From NCBI RefSeq assembly GCF_000264945.2, contig NZ_CP013070.1, positions 1,364,001 to 1,428,000 of the forward strand: a DNA stretch of 64,000 nucleotides, read 5' to 3'. Below, piece by piece: positions 54,576 through 63,306 of this stretch (position 1 is the first letter of the stretch; every line of letters starts with the position of its first letter). Source of the DNA: Sphingobium indicum B90A (GTDB taxonomy: Bacteria; Pseudomonadota; Alphaproteobacteria; Sphingomonadales; Sphingomonadaceae). The translations under genes and the position numbers were made by a program. Below the pieces are notes generated by a model that did not search any database, was not told the DNA's origin, and saw only the letters and a list, made by a program, of their open reading frames with translations.

Positions 54576-56009
54576 ATGTCCGCCGCGCTGACTTCGTTCG
54601 AACCCGCCACTGGCGCGCTTTTGTGGCAGGGGACCGCCAGCGATGTGGAGGCGGAGGTCGCCCTGGCCCGTGCCGCCTGGCCGAAATGGGCCGCCCAGCC
54701 CATCGCCTACCGCATCGAAACGCTGCGCCGCTTCGTCAATGTGGTGCGCGCCAATGAGGAGGCGCTGGCCGACCTGATCGCCCGCGAAACCGGCAAGCCG
54801 CTGTGGGATGCGCGGACCGAAGTGATGGCGGTGATGAACAAGGTCGACATTTCCGTCGCCGCCTTTTCCGAACGCACCGGACAGAGGCGGCTGGAGGCCG
54901 CGATGGGCGCGCGCCAGTCCGTGCGGCACAAGCCGCATGGCGTCATGGCGGTGCTGGGGCCATATAATTTCCCGGCGCACCTGCCCAACGGGCATATCGT
55001 CCCTGCCCTGCTGGCCGGCAACGCCGTCCTCTTCAAGCCGTCGGAAAAAACGCCCGCCGTGGGCGAGATGCTGGTGCGCTGCTACCATGAGGCGGGCGTG
55101 CCGGAGGATGCCGTGCGGCTGGTGCTGGGCGGACCCGACGAGGGCAAGGCGCTGGCCGCCCATCCCGATGTGGGGGGCGTCCTCTTCACCGGGTCGGCGC
55201 AGACCGGGATCGCGATCAACCGGCAATTCGCGGCCAATCCCGGCAAGATATTGGCGCTGGAAATGGGCGGGAACAACCCGATCGTCGCCTGGGACACGGC
55301 GGACATCGCCAGCGCGGCGACGCTGATCGTGCAGTCGGCCTTCCTGTCGAGCGGGCAGCGCTGCACCGCGGCGAGCCGGCTGATCGTCAAGGAGGAACTG
55401 GCCGACACGCTGGTCGGAGAGGTCAAGAGGCTGGCCGACCGGCTGATCGTCGATCATCCCCATGCCGACCCCGCGCCCTATATGGGTCCGGTGATCGACA
55501 ACCAGGCGGCGGATCATCTGACCGAGAGTTTCCTCTATCTGATGAGCAACGGCGGCAAGCCGATCAAGCATATGGTCCGCACGACCAAGGGGCTGCCCTT
55601 CGTAACGCCGGCGATCATCGACGTGACCGCCATGGCGGAGCGGCCCGATGTCGAACTGTTCGGCCCCTTGTTGCAGGTCGTCCGGGTGCCGGATTTCGAA
55701 TCCGCGATCCGGGAGGCGAACAACACCCGCTACGGCCTGTCCGCCGCTCTGATAGGCGGATCGCCGGAGCAATATAACCAGTTCTGGGCCAATATCCGGG
55801 CGGGCATCGTCAACTGGAACCGGCCGACCAACGGAGCCTCCTCCTCCGCGCCCTTCGGCGGAGTGGGCATTTCGGGCAATCATCGGCCCAGCGCCTATTA
55901 TGCGGCGGACTATTGCGCCTATCCGGTCGCGTCGGTGGAGATCGAGCAGCCGCGCGCGTCCATCGGCATCGGCCTTAAGGACATCGACACGAGCGCGATG
56001 GGGGATTGA
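54576..56009 (+). CDS. astD: Succinylglutamate-semialdehyde dehydrogenase
   Basis: NAD-dependent aldehyde dehydrogenase of 477 residues of the arginine succinyltransferase pathway (step 4). Start TSFEPATGALLWQG is typical of AstD. Active site: GPYNFPAHLPNGHIVPALLA, GSAQTGIAI, catalytic Glu in LALEMGGNNP and Cys in LSSGQRCTAASR; the end APFGGVGISGNHRPSAYYAA is family specific. No other ast genes are adjacent, so the assignment to arginine catabolism rests on the AstD signature. The stop codon lies in a 17-bp tandem duplication. Confidence 0.9.
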   Translation: MSAALTSFEPATGALLWQGTASDVEAEVALARAAWPKWAAQPIAYRIETLRRFVNVVRANEEALADLIARETGKPLWDARTEVMAVMNKVDISVAAFSERTGQRRLEAAMGARQSVRHKPHGVMAVLGPYNFPAHLPNGHIVPALLAGNAVLFKPSEKTPAVGEMLVRCYHEAGVPEDAVRLVLGGPDEGKALAAHPDVGGVLFTGSAQTGIAINRQFAANPGKILALEMGGNNPIVAWDTADIASAATLIVQSAFLSSGQRCTAASRLIVKEELADTLVGEVKRLADRLIVDHPHADPAPYMGPVIDNQAADHLTESFLYLMSNGGKPIKHMVRTTKGLPFVTPAIIDVTAMAERPDVELFGPLLQVVRVPDFESAIREANNTRYGLSAALIGGSPEQYNQFWANIRAGIVNWNRPTNGASSSAPFGGVGISGNHRPSAYYAADYCAYPVASVEIEQPRASIGIGLKDIDTSAMGD

Positions 56010-56034
56010 GCCACCGGGGGGATTGAGCCACCGG
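56000..56034. repeat. 17-bp tandem duplication at the astD stop codon
   Basis: GGGGATTGAGCCACCGG occurs twice in direct succession; the first copy contains the TGA stop of astD. Confidence 0.85.
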
Positions 56035-56136
56035 GCGGCAGCGCGACGGATCAAATCGATCCTCCCCAAATTTTCCTTCGTCCCGGCCAACGCATTCTGA
56101 ATTGAAACCGGGGTCGGTTTTCGCCATCTGCCCAGC

Positions 56137-56925
56137 ATGGCTGAAATTCCACCTGCCACTGTCACCCTTGTCGGCGCGGGTCCGGGCGATCCGGAACTGC
56201 TGACGCTGCGCGCCGCGCGGCTGATCGGCGAGGCGGAGGTGATCGTGCATGACGGGCTGGTTTCGGCGGACATATTGGCGCTCGCCTCCCCCCATGCCGA
56301 ACTGATTTCCGTCGCCAAGCGGCGCAGCCGCCATTCGGTGCCTCAGCATGGGATCAATGCCCTGCTGGTCGAACTGGCGCTCGCCGGGCGCAGGGTCGTG
56401 CGGCTGAAGGGCGGCGATCCCTTCATCTTCGGCCGCGGCGGCGAGGAGATGGAGGCGTGCCGCGCCGCCGGAGTGCCGGTGGAAATCGTGCCGGGCATCA
56501 GCGCCGCCATCGGCTGCGCGGCGCAGGCGCAACTGCCCCTCACCCATCGCGACGCGGCAAGCGCGGTCAGCTTCGTCGCCGGGCAATGCAAGGGGCTGAC
56601 CGATCAGGACTGGTCCGGGCTGGCTGGCGCGGGGCGCACGCTGGTCATCTACATGGGCGTAGCGACGGCGGCGGACATCGCCGACAAGCTGATCGCGGAC
56701 GGCGTGTCCCCGGCCATTCCCGTCGCCGTTCTGGAAAACGGCACGCGCGCCGACATGCGGACGCTGCGCACCCTGCTTGCCGATCTGGGCGAGATGGTGG
56801 CGCGGGAAAAAGTGAAAAGCCCCGCCCTGATTGTGGTTGGGGAGGTGGCGGCCTATGCGCTGGCGCAGGATGTGCTGGGCGGCTGGGCCGCGCGGGAGAC
56901 ATTTGGGGCGGAGACTGAAAAGTGA
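56137..56925 (+). CDS. cobA: Uroporphyrinogen-III C-methyltransferase
   Basis: SAM-dependent methylation of uroporphyrinogen III to precorrin-2, the precursor of siroheme and B12. 262 residues. Start TVTLVGAGPGDPELLTLRAA, VIVHDGLVSADILALA, VRLKGGDPFIFGRGGEE, VPGISAAIGCAAQAQLPLTH and TLVIYMGVATAADIA. CysG-type oxidase/ferrochelatase domains are absent. Placed directly before the siroheme-dependent sulfite reductase, so it supplies siroheme here. The stop overlaps the next start (GTGA). Confidence 0.95.
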   Translation: MAEIPPATVTLVGAGPGDPELLTLRAARLIGEAEVIVHDGLVSADILALASPHAELISVAKRRSRHSVPQHGINALLVELALAGRRVVRLKGGDPFIFGRGGEEMEACRAAGVPVEIVPGISAAIGCAAQAQLPLTHRDAASAVSFVAGQCKGLTDQDWSGLAGAGRTLVIYMGVATAADIADKLIADGVSPAIPVAVLENGTRADMRTLRTLLADLGEMVAREKVKSPALIVVGEVAAYALAQDVLGGWAARETFGAETEK

Positions 56926-57218
56926 AGATTTTGACCGGCAATGACCTTGGCACCGGGGACGTGATCTGGTGGGCGGGCGACGGCTGGTCGCGACAGGTCG
57001 GCGATTCCGTCGATGTGGGCGACAAGGGCGAGGATCTGGCCCGGGCGGAGGAAGCCGCGCTGCGGGTCGTGGGCGCCTATGTGATCGATGCGACCGTGAC
57101 CGAAGACGGCGTGCGCCCCGCGCATATCAAGGACCGCATCCGCGCCCTGGGACCGACGGTGCGCCCCGACCTGACGCTGAAACCGAATGACGCCGATGCC
57201 GGCAACTGGGTGATCTGA
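56922..57218 (+). CDS. DUF2849 domain-containing protein
   Basis: Protein of 98 residues with the DUF2849 pattern: KILTGNDLGTGDVIWWAGDG and ALRVVGAYVIDATVTEDGVR, then PAHIKDRIRALGPTVRPDL. No signal or membrane span. In alphaproteobacteria this family sits regularly before cysI. Function unknown; a helper for sulfite reductase is inferred from location only. Begins with GTG overlapping the cobA stop by GTGA. Confidence 0.9.
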   Translation: MKILTGNDLGTGDVIWWAGDGWSRQVGDSVDVGDKGEDLARAEEAALRVVGAYVIDATVTEDGVRPAHIKDRIRALGPTVRPDLTLKPNDADAGNWVI

Positions 57219-57221
57219 ACC

Positions 57222-58853
57222 ATGTATCGTTACGACAGCTACGACCAGTCCATCGTCGACGCCCGCGTCGAGGAATTTCGCGACCAGACCCAGCGCCGTC
57301 TGGCCGGGCAGTTGACGGAGGACCAGTTCAAGCCGCTGCGGCTGATGAACGGCCTCTATCTTCAGCTGCACGCCTATATGCTGCGCGTCGCCATTCCCTA
57401 TGGCACGCTGAGCGCCCGGCAGATGCGCAAGCTGGGCGAGATCGCGGCGAAATATGACCGGGGCTACGGCCACTTCACCACGCGGCAGAACCTGCAATAT
57501 AACTGGATCAAGCTGGCCGACGCGCCGGACATCCTTGCCGAGCTTGCGACGGTCGAGATGCATGCCATCCAGACCAGCGGCAATTGCATCCGCAACATCT
57601 CTTCCGACCAATATGCCGGGGTTTCGGCGGACGAAGTGGCCGACCCGCGTCCCTGGGCGGAACTGCTGCGCCAATGGTCGACCTTCCATCCCGAATTCAC
57701 CTATCTGCCGCGCAAGTTCAAGATCGCCGTGATCGCGAGCGAGGAGGACCGCTCCGCCATGCGCCTGCACGACATCGGCCTCAAGCTGGTGTCGCGCGAC
57801 GGCCGGATAGGCGCGGAGGTCTATGCCGGCGGCGGCATGGGGCGCACGCCCATGGTTGCGCCGCTTATCAGGGACTTCGTGCCCGAAGATGAAATCGTCT
57901 CTTATCTGGAGGCGTGCCTGCGCGTCTACAACCGCTATGGCCGGCGCGACAACAAGTACAAGGCGCGGATCAAGATTCTGGTCCATGAACTGGGCGTCGA
58001 GGAATATAGGCGGCAGGTCGAGGAGGAGTTCGCCCATATGCGGACGCTGGGCCTCAACCCGCCGACCGAGGAACTGGACCGCATCCGCGCCTATTTCGCC
58101 GGCCCCGCCTATGAAACGGGCCTGGGCGACAGCATCGACCGCAGCGATCCAGCCTTCGCCCTGTGGGTGGACCGTCAGGTCGCGGCGCACAAGCAGCCGG
58201 GCTATGCCATCGTCAACATCAGCCTGAAGCCGCGCGGCGGCATTCCGGGCGACGCCTCCGCGGAGCAGATCGCGCTGGTGGCGGACCTGGCCGAACAATA
58301 TTCGCTCGACGAGCTGCGCGTCACCCATGCGCAGAACCTGGTCCTGCCGCATGTGAAGAAGGCGGACCTCCACGCCATCTGGCAGAAGCTGGACGAGGCC
58401 GGCCTTGCCGAGGCCAATCTGGACCTGATCACCGACATCATCGCCTGCCCTGGCCTGGATTATTGCAGCCTCGCCAATGCCCGCTCCATCCCGCTGGCGC
58501 AGAAGCTGTCGGAACGGTTCGCCGCGGCGGACCGGCAGAAGGAGCTGGGCGAGCTGAAGGTCAAGATTTCCGGCTGCATCAATGCCTGCGGCCATCATCA
58601 TGCCGGCCATATCGGCGTGCTGGGCGTGGACCGGAAGGGCGTGGAGAATTTCCAGCTTTCGCTCGGCGGGTCAGGCGCGGAGGACGCCAGCGTCGGCCAG
58701 ATCACCGGCCCCGGCTTTTCGGAGGACGGCGTGGTCGACGCGATCGAGAAGGTCACCAACCTCTATCTCGAACAGCGGGAGGAGGGCGAACGCTTCCTCG
58801 ACACCTATCGCCGTCTTGGCATGAGGCCCTTCAAGGAGGCGATCTATGGTTGA
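57222..58853 (+). CDS. cysI: Siroheme-dependent nitrite/sulfite reductase
   Basis: Reduces sulfite to sulfide with six electrons. 543 residues. Two ferredoxin-like half domains (GTLSARQMRKLGEIAAKYDR, TTRQNLQYNWIKLADAPDIL) and siroheme/4Fe-4S ligands in IIACPGLDYCSLA and SGCINACGHHHAGHIG (the C-x5-C and C-x3-C pairs). The TSGNCIRNISSDQYAG segment is also typical. Flanked by DUF2849, DUF934 and cysH, so sulfite is the likely substrate rather than nitrite. No cysJ flavoprotein gene follows, so electrons probably come from a ferredoxin or other donor. Overlaps the next gene by 8 bases. Confidence 0.94.
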   Translation: MYRYDSYDQSIVDARVEEFRDQTQRRLAGQLTEDQFKPLRLMNGLYLQLHAYMLRVAIPYGTLSARQMRKLGEIAAKYDRGYGHFTTRQNLQYNWIKLADAPDILAELATVEMHAIQTSGNCIRNISSDQYAGVSADEVADPRPWAELLRQWSTFHPEFTYLPRKFKIAVIASEEDRSAMRLHDIGLKLVSRDGRIGAEVYAGGGMGRTPMVAPLIRDFVPEDEIVSYLEACLRVYNRYGRRDNKYKARIKILVHELGVEEYRRQVEEEFAHMRTLGLNPPTEELDRIRAYFAGPAYETGLGDSIDRSDPAFALWVDRQVAAHKQPGYAIVNISLKPRGGIPGDASAEQIALVADLAEQYSLDELRVTHAQNLVLPHVKKADLHAIWQKLDEAGLAEANLDLITDIIACPGLDYCSLANARSIPLAQKLSERFAAADRQKELGELKVKISGCINACGHHHAGHIGVLGVDRKGVENFQLSLGGSGAEDASVGQITGPGFSEDGVVDAIEKVTNLYLEQREEGERFLDTYRRLGMRPFKEAIYG

Positions 58854-59286
58854 GTTCCTGTCCTTCCGCGAAGGCGATGGCGGCCAGGAACCGGCCGTCA
58901 CGGTCGAATCCTTCACCGGCCAGTCCAATTCGACCGCCGTCCGGATCGAAGCGGGCGAGGATGCCCGCGAATTGCTGCCCTATCTGGACAGGCTGTCGCT
59001 GGTGGAGGTGAACTTCCCCGCCTTCGGCGACGGGCGCGGCTATTCGGCGGCGCGGATATTGCGCGAGGCCGGCTATCGGGGCGAACTGCGCGCCGTGGGC
59101 GATGTGCTGGTGGACCAGATCGTCGCGATGCGCCGCTGCGGCTTCGACAGCTTCCGGCCCGACAAGGCGCTGGACGATGCCGCCGTGGAGCGCGCGCTCC
59201 ATCGTTATGAGGACGTCTATCAGAAGACGATCGACGGCCGCCGCCCGGTCTGGGCGAAACGGCACCCGGAGAATGCAAATGGCTGA
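58846..59286 (+). CDS. DUF934 domain-containing protein
   Basis: Protein of 146 residues of the DUF934 family. Conserved: LSLVEVNFPAFGDGRGYSAA, LREAGYRGELRAVGDVLVDQ, IVAMRRCGFDSFRPDKAL, and the end YQKTIDGRRPVWAKRH. Family members sit between cysI and cysH in alpha- and gammaproteobacteria; an auxiliary role for sulfite reduction is inferred. Overlaps cysI at its start and cysH at its end. Confidence 0.92.
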   Translation: MVEFLSFREGDGGQEPAVTVESFTGQSNSTAVRIEAGEDARELLPYLDRLSLVEVNFPAFGDGRGYSAARILREAGYRGELRAVGDVLVDQIVAMRRCGFDSFRPDKALDDAAVERALHRYEDVYQKTIDGRRPVWAKRHPENANG

Positions 59287-60070
59287 ACCTGCCCGCCAGC
59301 TTGACGTGATCGACGCCCGCCCCGCCTTCACCCAGGCGGATGCGGATGCGCTCAACGCCCGCTTCGAGGGCGTCGACACGCTCTCCATGCTCAAGACCGT
59401 CTTTGCCGAGGGGCTGGCGGGCAATGTCGCCGTCGTCTCCTCCTTCGGCACGGAAAGCGCAGTGCTGCTCGATCTGGTGGCGAAGGCCGACAAGAACGTG
59501 CCGGTGATCTTCGTCGACACGCTCAAGATGTTTCGCGAAACGCTGGATTATCGCGAAACGCTGATCCGGACGCTGGGCTTTACCGACAGCCGCGCCGTCG
59601 CGCCCCATGCCGAAGTGCTGGCGGCGAAGGACGAGACCGGCCTGCGCTGGTCCTACGATCCCGACGGCTGCTGCGAAATCCGCAAGGTCGAGCCGATGAA
59701 CCGCGCCAAGGAAGGGCTGGACGCCTGGATTTCCGGGCGCAAGGCGTTCCAGTCGGTGACGCGCCAGAACCTGCCCCGTTTCGAGGTCGAGGACGGGCGG
59801 TTGAAGATCAACCCGCTGGGCGACTGGACGAAGGACGACCTGGAGGCCTGGTTCGAGGCGGAGAAGCTGCCGCGCCACCCGCTGGAGGCGCAGGGCTATC
59901 TCTCCATCGGCTGCGAACCCTGCACGTCCAAGGTGCTGCCGGGCGAAGACCCCCGCGCCGGGCGCTGGCGCGGGTGGGACAAGGTGGAATGCGGCATTCA
60001 CTCGCCGGTGACGCCGATCCCCTCCTCCGCCGCCGATCCAGACGATCCGGCTAACCAGCCGGTGTTCTGA
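59279..60070 (+). CDS. cysH: Adenylyl-sulfate/phosphoadenylyl-sulfate reductase
   Basis: Makes sulfite from activated sulfate with thioredoxin. 263 residues. PP-loop-like VVSSFGTESAVLLDL, then CCEIRKVEPM, GCEPCTSK and catalytic Cys in KVECGIH. The presence of both the CC and CxxC motifs means a 4Fe-4S cluster and points to APS as substrate (bacterial APS-type reductase) rather than PAPS. ATG at 59279 has GGAG seven bases upstream; ATG at 59273 is an alternative. Last gene of the cobA-DUF2849-cysI-DUF934-cysH operon. Confidence 0.94.
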   Translation: MAEPARQLDVIDARPAFTQADADALNARFEGVDTLSMLKTVFAEGLAGNVAVVSSFGTESAVLLDLVAKADKNVPVIFVDTLKMFRETLDYRETLIRTLGFTDSRAVAPHAEVLAAKDETGLRWSYDPDGCCEIRKVEPMNRAKEGLDAWISGRKAFQSVTRQNLPRFEVEDGRLKINPLGDWTKDDLEAWFEAEKLPRHPLEAQGYLSIGCEPCTSKVLPGEDPRAGRWRGWDKVECGIHSPVTPIPSSAADPDDPANQPVF

Positions 60071-60154
60071 CCGAAAGGGCGGCTGCGTCGAGAATATCTC
60101 GACTCGTGGAACCTTGCGCTCTTCCGAATCTTCCGGCTTCGAAAGAGAGTGCCT

Positions 60155-60584
60155 ATGTCATTCATCGAAAAAAAGGGGGGGGTCCGCCCCCCCTGCCGGT
60201 TCGGGAAGCAAGGCTCGCCCGATCGGTGAGCAAGATGCGCTGGTCAGCGCGGAATTGCTGCTAACCCTCGTCCGGGCGCGCCGACAGTATCTTGACGATT
60301 TCCTGGACGGGGACGGGCCCTTCTGGATCAGCATCGGGCTTTTCATCGACGGCGAGAACGGCACCGAAACGTCGCTGGAGCGGGTCATCGAATTTGCCGA
60401 TGAGTCGATCGAAACCAGCCGCTACATCCTGCGGCGCCTGATCGACCGGCATGTGGTGCAGCAATACAGGACCGGCGATGGCGATGTCGCCTATCGGCTA
60501 TCGGCGCCTTTCGCCGTTCAGTTCAGCCGCTATCTGATTCAGCAGACACCCCATATCCGCAATGCGCATGCGCGATTGACCTGA
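60155..60584 (+). pseudogene. Winged-helix (MarR-like) regulator gene, frame interrupted at an A7G8 tract
   Basis: The body (from about 60185) encodes ALVSAELLLTLVRARRQYLD, GPFWISIGLFIDGENG, SLERVIEFADESIETSRYIL and RRLIDRHVVQQYRTGDGDVA, which looks like a winged helix-turn-helix of the MarR type. Its frame has no good start upstream. The ATG at 60155, after AAAGAGAG, reads MSFIEKKGG and then meets seven A plus eight G (60168-60182); with seven G it would join the main frame exactly (giving MSFIEKKGGSAPPAG...), with eight it stops after 24 codons. Either a sequencing slip, a switchable tract, or slippage during expression. About 142 residues if intact. Confidence 0.65.
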
Positions 60585-60702
60585 GATCCGACGATGGGCG
60601 CCGGCAGCCAATCCGCTGCCGACGGCAATCGAGACTTATGGCGCGGGCCAAGCGGGCGCGATATGGTCGCCGGTCATGACAGACTGAGCGGAGGGACGAG
60701 AC

Positions 60703-61098
60703 ATGGCGGTCGAGCTGAAGATATTGGCGTGGAGTTGCGTGCTGCTGCTGGTCCACATCTTCGCGGCGGCGCACATCAAGACGCGGCAATATGGCGCCAA
60801 ATGGAACATGGGGGCGCGGGACGAGGAATTGCCGCCGCTCGATCCCGTCGGCGGGCGGCTGGTGCGGGCGCAGGCGAATTTCCTGGAAACCTATCCGATC
60901 GCGATCATCGTGCTCCTGGGCGTGGTGATCGCCGGGAAGACCAGCGGGACGACGGCGCTTGGCGGGTGGCTCTGGCTGGGGGCGCGGGCGGTTTACCTGC
61001 CGCTTTACGGCATGGGCGTGCCCATGGTGCGGACCATCGCCTATCTCGTCAGCATGGTGGGGCTGGCGCTGGTGTTCCAGGCGTTTGTTTCGGGCTGA
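60703..61098 (+). CDS. MAPEG family membrane protein
   Basis: Integral membrane protein of 131 residues with four hydrophobic segments: ILAWSCVLLLVHIFAAA, ETYPIAIIVLLGVVIAG, LGGWLWLGARAVYLPLY and TIAYLVSMVGLALVFQAF. The RAQANFLETYPI motif between helices is the MAPEG signature (eicosanoid/glutathione metabolism family). Bacterial members are of unknown role. Preceded by GGAGGGACGAG near the ATG. Confidence 0.88.
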   Translation: MAVELKILAWSCVLLLVHIFAAAHIKTRQYGAKWNMGARDEELPPLDPVGGRLVRAQANFLETYPIAIIVLLGVVIAGKTSGTTALGGWLWLGARAVYLPLYGMGVPMVRTIAYLVSMVGLALVFQAFVSG

Positions 61099-61101
61099 AC
61101 C

Positions 61102-61168
61102 ATGCCCCTGCGCAGGCAGGAACCCAGGTGGAACGTCCGGACTGGGCTCCTGCCTGCGCAGGAGCACG
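61102..61168. repeat. Palindromic dispersed element, family 2, copy 3
   Basis: ATGCCCCTGCGCAGGCAGGA on the left, CTCCTGCCTGCGCAGGAGCA on the right, around CCCAGG...ACTGGG. Between the convergent MAPEG and dnaB genes. Confidence 0.85.
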
Positions 61169-61175
61169 CATGCTT

Positions 61176-62657
61176 CTACTCGTAATCCTCCATATAGCTG
61201 CCTTCCGCCAGGTCGGAGAAGCGGGTGATCTTCGCGTCGAACTTCATGCGGATGCGCCCGGTCGAACCATGGCGCTGCTTGGCGACGATGATCTCGGCCA
61301 GGCCGTAGATGCGCTCCATCTCCTGCGCCCATTCCAGATGTTCGGGGCTTTCCTTGTTCCCTGGCTCCTTCGCGGCGACATAATAATCCTCGCGGAAGAC
61401 GAACCAGACCATGTCCGCGTCCTGCTCGATGGAGCCGGACTCGCGAAGGTCCGATAGCTGGGGCCGCTTGTCCTCGCGCTGTTCGACGGCGCGGCTGAGC
61501 TGGGACAGCGCCAGAACCGGGCAATTCAATTCCTTCGCCAGCGTCTTAAGGCCCCGGGAAATCTCCGAAATCTCGTTGACGCGATTGTCGCCCTTTCCCG
61601 TGCCCTGGAGCAGTTGGAGATAGTCGACCACGACGAAGCCGATGTCATGCCGCCGCTTCAACCGGCGGGCGCGGGTGCGCAGCGCGGCGATGGTCAGGCC
61701 TGGCGTATCGTCGATGAACAGCGGCAATTCCTGCAACTCCCGCGCAGCGCGGGAGAGGTTCTGGAAATCGGCGCGGCTGATCTTGCCCATGCGCAACGCT
61801 TCGCCGCTGATGCCCGACTGTTCGGCCAGCACGCGGGTGGCAAGCTGATCGGCGGACATTTCCAGGCTGAAGAAAGCTGTCTTCGCGCCCATATTCTTTT
61901 CCGGCGGAATGCCGTCGGCATTGTCGCGCAGCCAGCGCGAGGCCGCATTATAGGCGATATTGGTCGCCAGCGACGTCTTGCCCATGCCCGGACGACCCGC
62001 AAGGATCATCAGGTCCGAATTGTGCATGCCGCCGATCTTTTCGTTCAGGCTGTTGATGCCGGTGGTGATGCCCGACACATGCCCGCCGCTGTTGAGCGCG
62101 CGCTCCGCGATCTGGACCGCCATGGTGGTGGCCGTGGCGAAGCTCTTGACCGACCCGGTCTCTCCCTCCCCTTCCGACACCTTGTAGAGCGCGACCTCGG
62201 CCTGCTCGATCTGCTCGCGGGGGTTTACGTCCTCGCTGGTGTCCAGCGCGTTTTCAACCAGTTCCCGGCCGACATGAACAAGCTGTCGCAGCAAGGCGAG
62301 GTCGTATATCTGCGTCGCGAAGTCCCTCGCGCCCAGCAGCGCCGCGCCATTGCCGGTCAATTGCGCCAGATAGCCGACGCCGCCCAGTTCCTTGAGCGCC
62401 GGATCCTGCTCCAACAGCGGCTTCAGCGTCACCGGGTTGGCGACCATGTCCCGCTCGACCAGCTTCATCACGGCTTCGTAGATGCGGCCGTGCAGGGGTT
62501 CGAAGAAATGCTCCGGCTTCAGCTTGAGCTGCACATCCTCGGCAATGCGGTTGTCGATCATCAGCGCGCCCAGCAGCGCGGCCTCCGCCTCCACATTGCG
62601 CGGGAGTTCGGTGATGCCGGCTTCCGCGGCGGCGTTTATTTGCACGAGTTCGACCAT
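61176..62657 (-). CDS. dnaB: Replicative DNA helicase DnaB
   Basis: Hexameric fork helicase. 493 residues. N-terminal domain PRNVEAEAALLGALMIDNRI, then RecA-like domain with Walker A AGRPGMGKTSLA, FFSLEMSADQLATRVLAEQS, FVVVDYLQLLQGTG (Walker B/H3) and CPVLALSQLSRAVEQRED; the end is VAKQRHGSTGRI. No intein. ATG at 62657 was chosen from the family start MVELVQIN; an ATG at 62702 is possible but adds an Arg-rich, atypical head. Confidence 0.96.
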   Translation of the reverse strand: MVELVQINAAAEAGITELPRNVEAEAALLGALMIDNRIAEDVQLKLKPEHFFEPLHGRIYEAVMKLVERDMVANPVTLKPLLEQDPALKELGGVGYLAQLTGNGAALLGARDFATQIYDLALLRQLVHVGRELVENALDTSEDVNPREQIEQAEVALYKVSEGEGETGSVKSFATATTMAVQIAERALNSGGHVSGITTGINSLNEKIGGMHNSDLMILAGRPGMGKTSLATNIAYNAASRWLRDNADGIPPEKNMGAKTAFFSLEMSADQLATRVLAEQSGISGEALRMGKISRADFQNLSRAARELQELPLFIDDTPGLTIAALRTRARRLKRRHDIGFVVVDYLQLLQGTGKGDNRVNEISEISRGLKTLAKELNCPVLALSQLSRAVEQREDKRPQLSDLRESGSIEQDADMVWFVFREDYYVAAKEPGNKESPEHLEWAQEMERIYGLAEIIVAKQRHGSTGRIRMKFDAKITRFSDLAEGSYMEDYE

Positions 62658-62791
62658 GCCTCCCTCATCGCTTCGCTGGCGGCGGGGCGCAAGGTCCGAC
62701 ATTGAAACGATTGGGAAAAGCTGTGGACAACCGCGCCCCTGCTTTTCCCGGTTGCATTTCCCCTTGCGCCGCCGCACTGACCATAGCGTTC

Positions 62792-63274
62792 ATGGCCGAT
62801 CCGCGCATCATCGATATCACGCTCGACGAGCGGACGATCCTCTGGCGCAACGCCGATGTGGAGCAGGAACGGCGCATCGCCATATTCGACCTGCTGGAGG
62901 ATAATTATTTCGAGCCGCAGCGCAGCCATGAGGACGGCTATGCCGGCCCCTACAAGGTGCACCTGCGCGTCGAGGAAGGCCGGCTGGTCATGGAGATACG
63001 CCGGGAAAACGGCGATCCGCTGGAGGCGATCGTCCTCGGCCTGGGTCGGTTCCGCCGCCCGATCCGGGATTATTTCGCGATCTGCGACAGCTATTACCAG
63101 GCGATCAGCAACGCTTCGCCGCAGCAGATCGAAACGGTGGACATGGCGCGCCGGGGCATCCACAATGCCGCCGCCGAGACGCTGATCGAGCGGCTGGACG
63201 GCAAGGTCAAGGTCGATTTCGATACGGCCCGTCGCCTGTTCACGCTGATCTGCGTCCTGCACATCAAGGGGTAA
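62792..63274 (+). CDS. UPF0262 family protein
   Basis: Conserved alphaproteobacterial protein of 160 residues with unknown function. Patterns: RIIDITLDERTILWRNADVE, ERRIAIFDLLEDNYFEPQRS, PYKVHLRVEEGRLVMEI, VDMARRGIHNAAAETLIERL and FDTARRLFTLICVLHIKG. No signal or membrane span. ATG at 62792 was chosen by the family start. Divergent from dnaB. Confidence 0.9.
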   Translation: MADPRIIDITLDERTILWRNADVEQERRIAIFDLLEDNYFEPQRSHEDGYAGPYKVHLRVEEGRLVMEIRRENGDPLEAIVLGLGRFRRPIRDYFAICDSYYQAISNASPQQIETVDMARRGIHNAAAETLIERLDGKVKVDFDTARRLFTLICVLHIKG

Positions 63275-63306
63275 GGGGCATCCATATCGTCAGCGCCGGC
63301 CATTTC

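Noticed and set aside
57222..58853. Calling the siroheme enzyme a nitrite reductase because of the nitrate importer in the window
   Set aside because: It lies 55 kb from the importer and inside a cysH/DUF934/DUF2849 operon, which points to sulfite.
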